This document shows positions 12,435 to 13,010 of a DNA stretch of 13,010 nucleotides, piece by piece. The stretch is from Oscillospiraceae bacterium. GTDB lineage: Bacteria > Bacillota > Clostridia > Oscillospirales > Oscillospiraceae. Positions within the stretch are counted from its first letter, which is position 1. Every line of letters starts with the position of its first letter. The stretch covers positions 1 through 13,010 of the forward strand of contig JAFQSI010000239.1 in assembly GCA_017409645.1 (NCBI GenBank). The letters run 5' to 3'. Made by a program: the position numbers and the translations under genes. The notes under the pieces are model-generated. The model made no database searches and was not told where the DNA came from. It saw nothing but the letters and a program-made list of their open reading frames with translations.

Positions 12435-13010
12435 ATGGCAAAGAAGACCGGCGCCTATGAAGCGCCTTCCCCCGCAAGCGATAAGAAAAAAGCACTGGAC
12501 ACCGCCATTGCCCAGATCGAGAAGACCTTCGGCAAGGGCGCGGTCATGCGTCTGGGCGACAAGCCCGAGATGAACGTGGAGGCCATCCCCACCGGCTCCC
12601 TGGCGCTGGACGCCGCCCTCGGCATCGGTGGTGTGCCCAAGGGCCGTATCATCGAGATCTACGGACCTGAGTCCTCCGGTAAGACCACCCTGGCCCTGCA
12701 CATCCTGGCCCAGGCTCAGAAGATGGGCGGCGAGGTGGCCTTCGTGGACGCCGAGCATGCCCTGGACCCCGTCTACGCCGCTGCGCTGGGCGTGGATACC
12801 GACTCCATGCTGGTGTCCCAGCCTGACACCGGTGAGCAGGCCCTGGAGATCACCGACGCCCTGGTCCGCTCCGGCGCCGTGGACGCCGTGGTCGTCGACT
12901 CCGTCGCCGCTCTGACCCCCCGGGCCGAGATCGAGGGCGAGATGGGCGACACCTTCGTGGGCCTCCAGGCCAGACTCATGTCCCAGGCTCTGCGTAAGCT
13001 GGCCGGCACC
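12435..13010 (+). CDS. recA: Recombinase RecA (partial, N-terminal 192 residues)
   Basis: RecA forms filaments on single-stranded DNA, drives strand exchange and triggers LexA self-cleavage in the SOS response. The visible part includes the oligomerisation segment ALDTAIAQIEKTFGKGAVMRLG (20-41), Walker A GPESSGKT (77-84), DAEHALD with the catalytic Glu107, Walker B VVVDS (152-156), the L1-loop region TPRAEIEGEMGD (161-172) and MSQALRKLAG, whose Gln184 senses ATP. The frame is open to the last base of the window, so the C-terminal third or more is missing. AGAGGAG (12419-12425) precedes ATG 12435 with 9 nt between. An ATG at 12428 is out of frame. The gene follows prmC by 6 nt. I see no canonical GAAC-N4-GTTC LexA box upstream. 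Confidence 0.98.
   Translation, partial: MAKKTGAYEAPSPASDKKKALDTAIAQIEKTFGKGAVMRLGDKPEMNVEAIPTGSLALDAALGIGGVPKGRIIEIYGPESSGKTTLALHILAQAQKMGGEVAFVDAEHALDPVYAAALGVDTDSMLVSQPDTGEQALEITDALVRSGAVDAVVVDSVAALTPRAEIEGEMGDTFVGLQARLMSQALRKLAGT

Noticed and set aside
9098..12758. Further long minus-strand frames opposite the kinase, DUF1385, prmC and recA genes
   Set aside because: They show the same codon-bias effect. They have no ribosome sites or recognisable domains, while the + strand frames all match known families.

Overview
The window is a GC-rich chromosomal segment of a Gram-positive anaerobe, most likely a member of the Clostridia close to Oscillospiraceae/Ruminococcaceae. The evidence is whiA, a YqhQ-type DUF1385 gene, a short MurB without the extra loop domain, strong GGAGG ribosome sites, a stand-alone poly-[4Fe-4S] ferredoxin, and a hairpin-rich intergenic element with GGTCATGACC cores of a type I associate with that group. 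The taxonomic call is inference from gene content. I see no phage, transposase, CRISPR array, tRNA or rRNA.

Layout. (1) 1-47: the first codons of a leftward gene encoding an exported protein. (2) 48-220: divergent intergenic region with a good promoter for the rightward gene. (3) 221-607: a small protein with four [4Fe-4S] motifs, closed by a hairpin terminator. (4) 608-958: the only long non-coding stretch. It holds two identical terminator hairpins on either side of a 139-bp MITE-like element made almost entirely of stem-loops, followed by the murB promoter. (5) 959-7032: a tightly packed unit murB - VanX-like dipeptidase lipoprotein - whiA - dnaE, with 1-nt and 4-nt overlaps at two of its junctions. 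It joins cell-wall precursor synthesis, cell-wall dipeptide hydrolysis, a cell-division/sporulation regulator and the replicative polymerase. (6) 7090-10537: a lipoprotein of unknown function, an OmpR-type response regulator and a membrane histidine kinase, which looks like one sensory cassette. (7) 10558-13010: a DUF1385 membrane protein, prmC, and the first 192 codons of recA, which runs off the window.

Everything after position 221 is on the + strand. From 959 onward gaps are tiny and no terminator is visible, so read-through from murB to recA is possible. Internal promoters are likely in front of the lipoprotein (extended -10 near 7057) and possibly in front of recA (a perfect TATAAT inside prmC).

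Most genes are ordinary housekeeping genes. The parts that deserve a second look are the structured element with its duplicated terminators, the VanX-like lipoprotein sitting where rapZ/yvcK are often found next to whiA, and the lipoprotein/two-component cassette.
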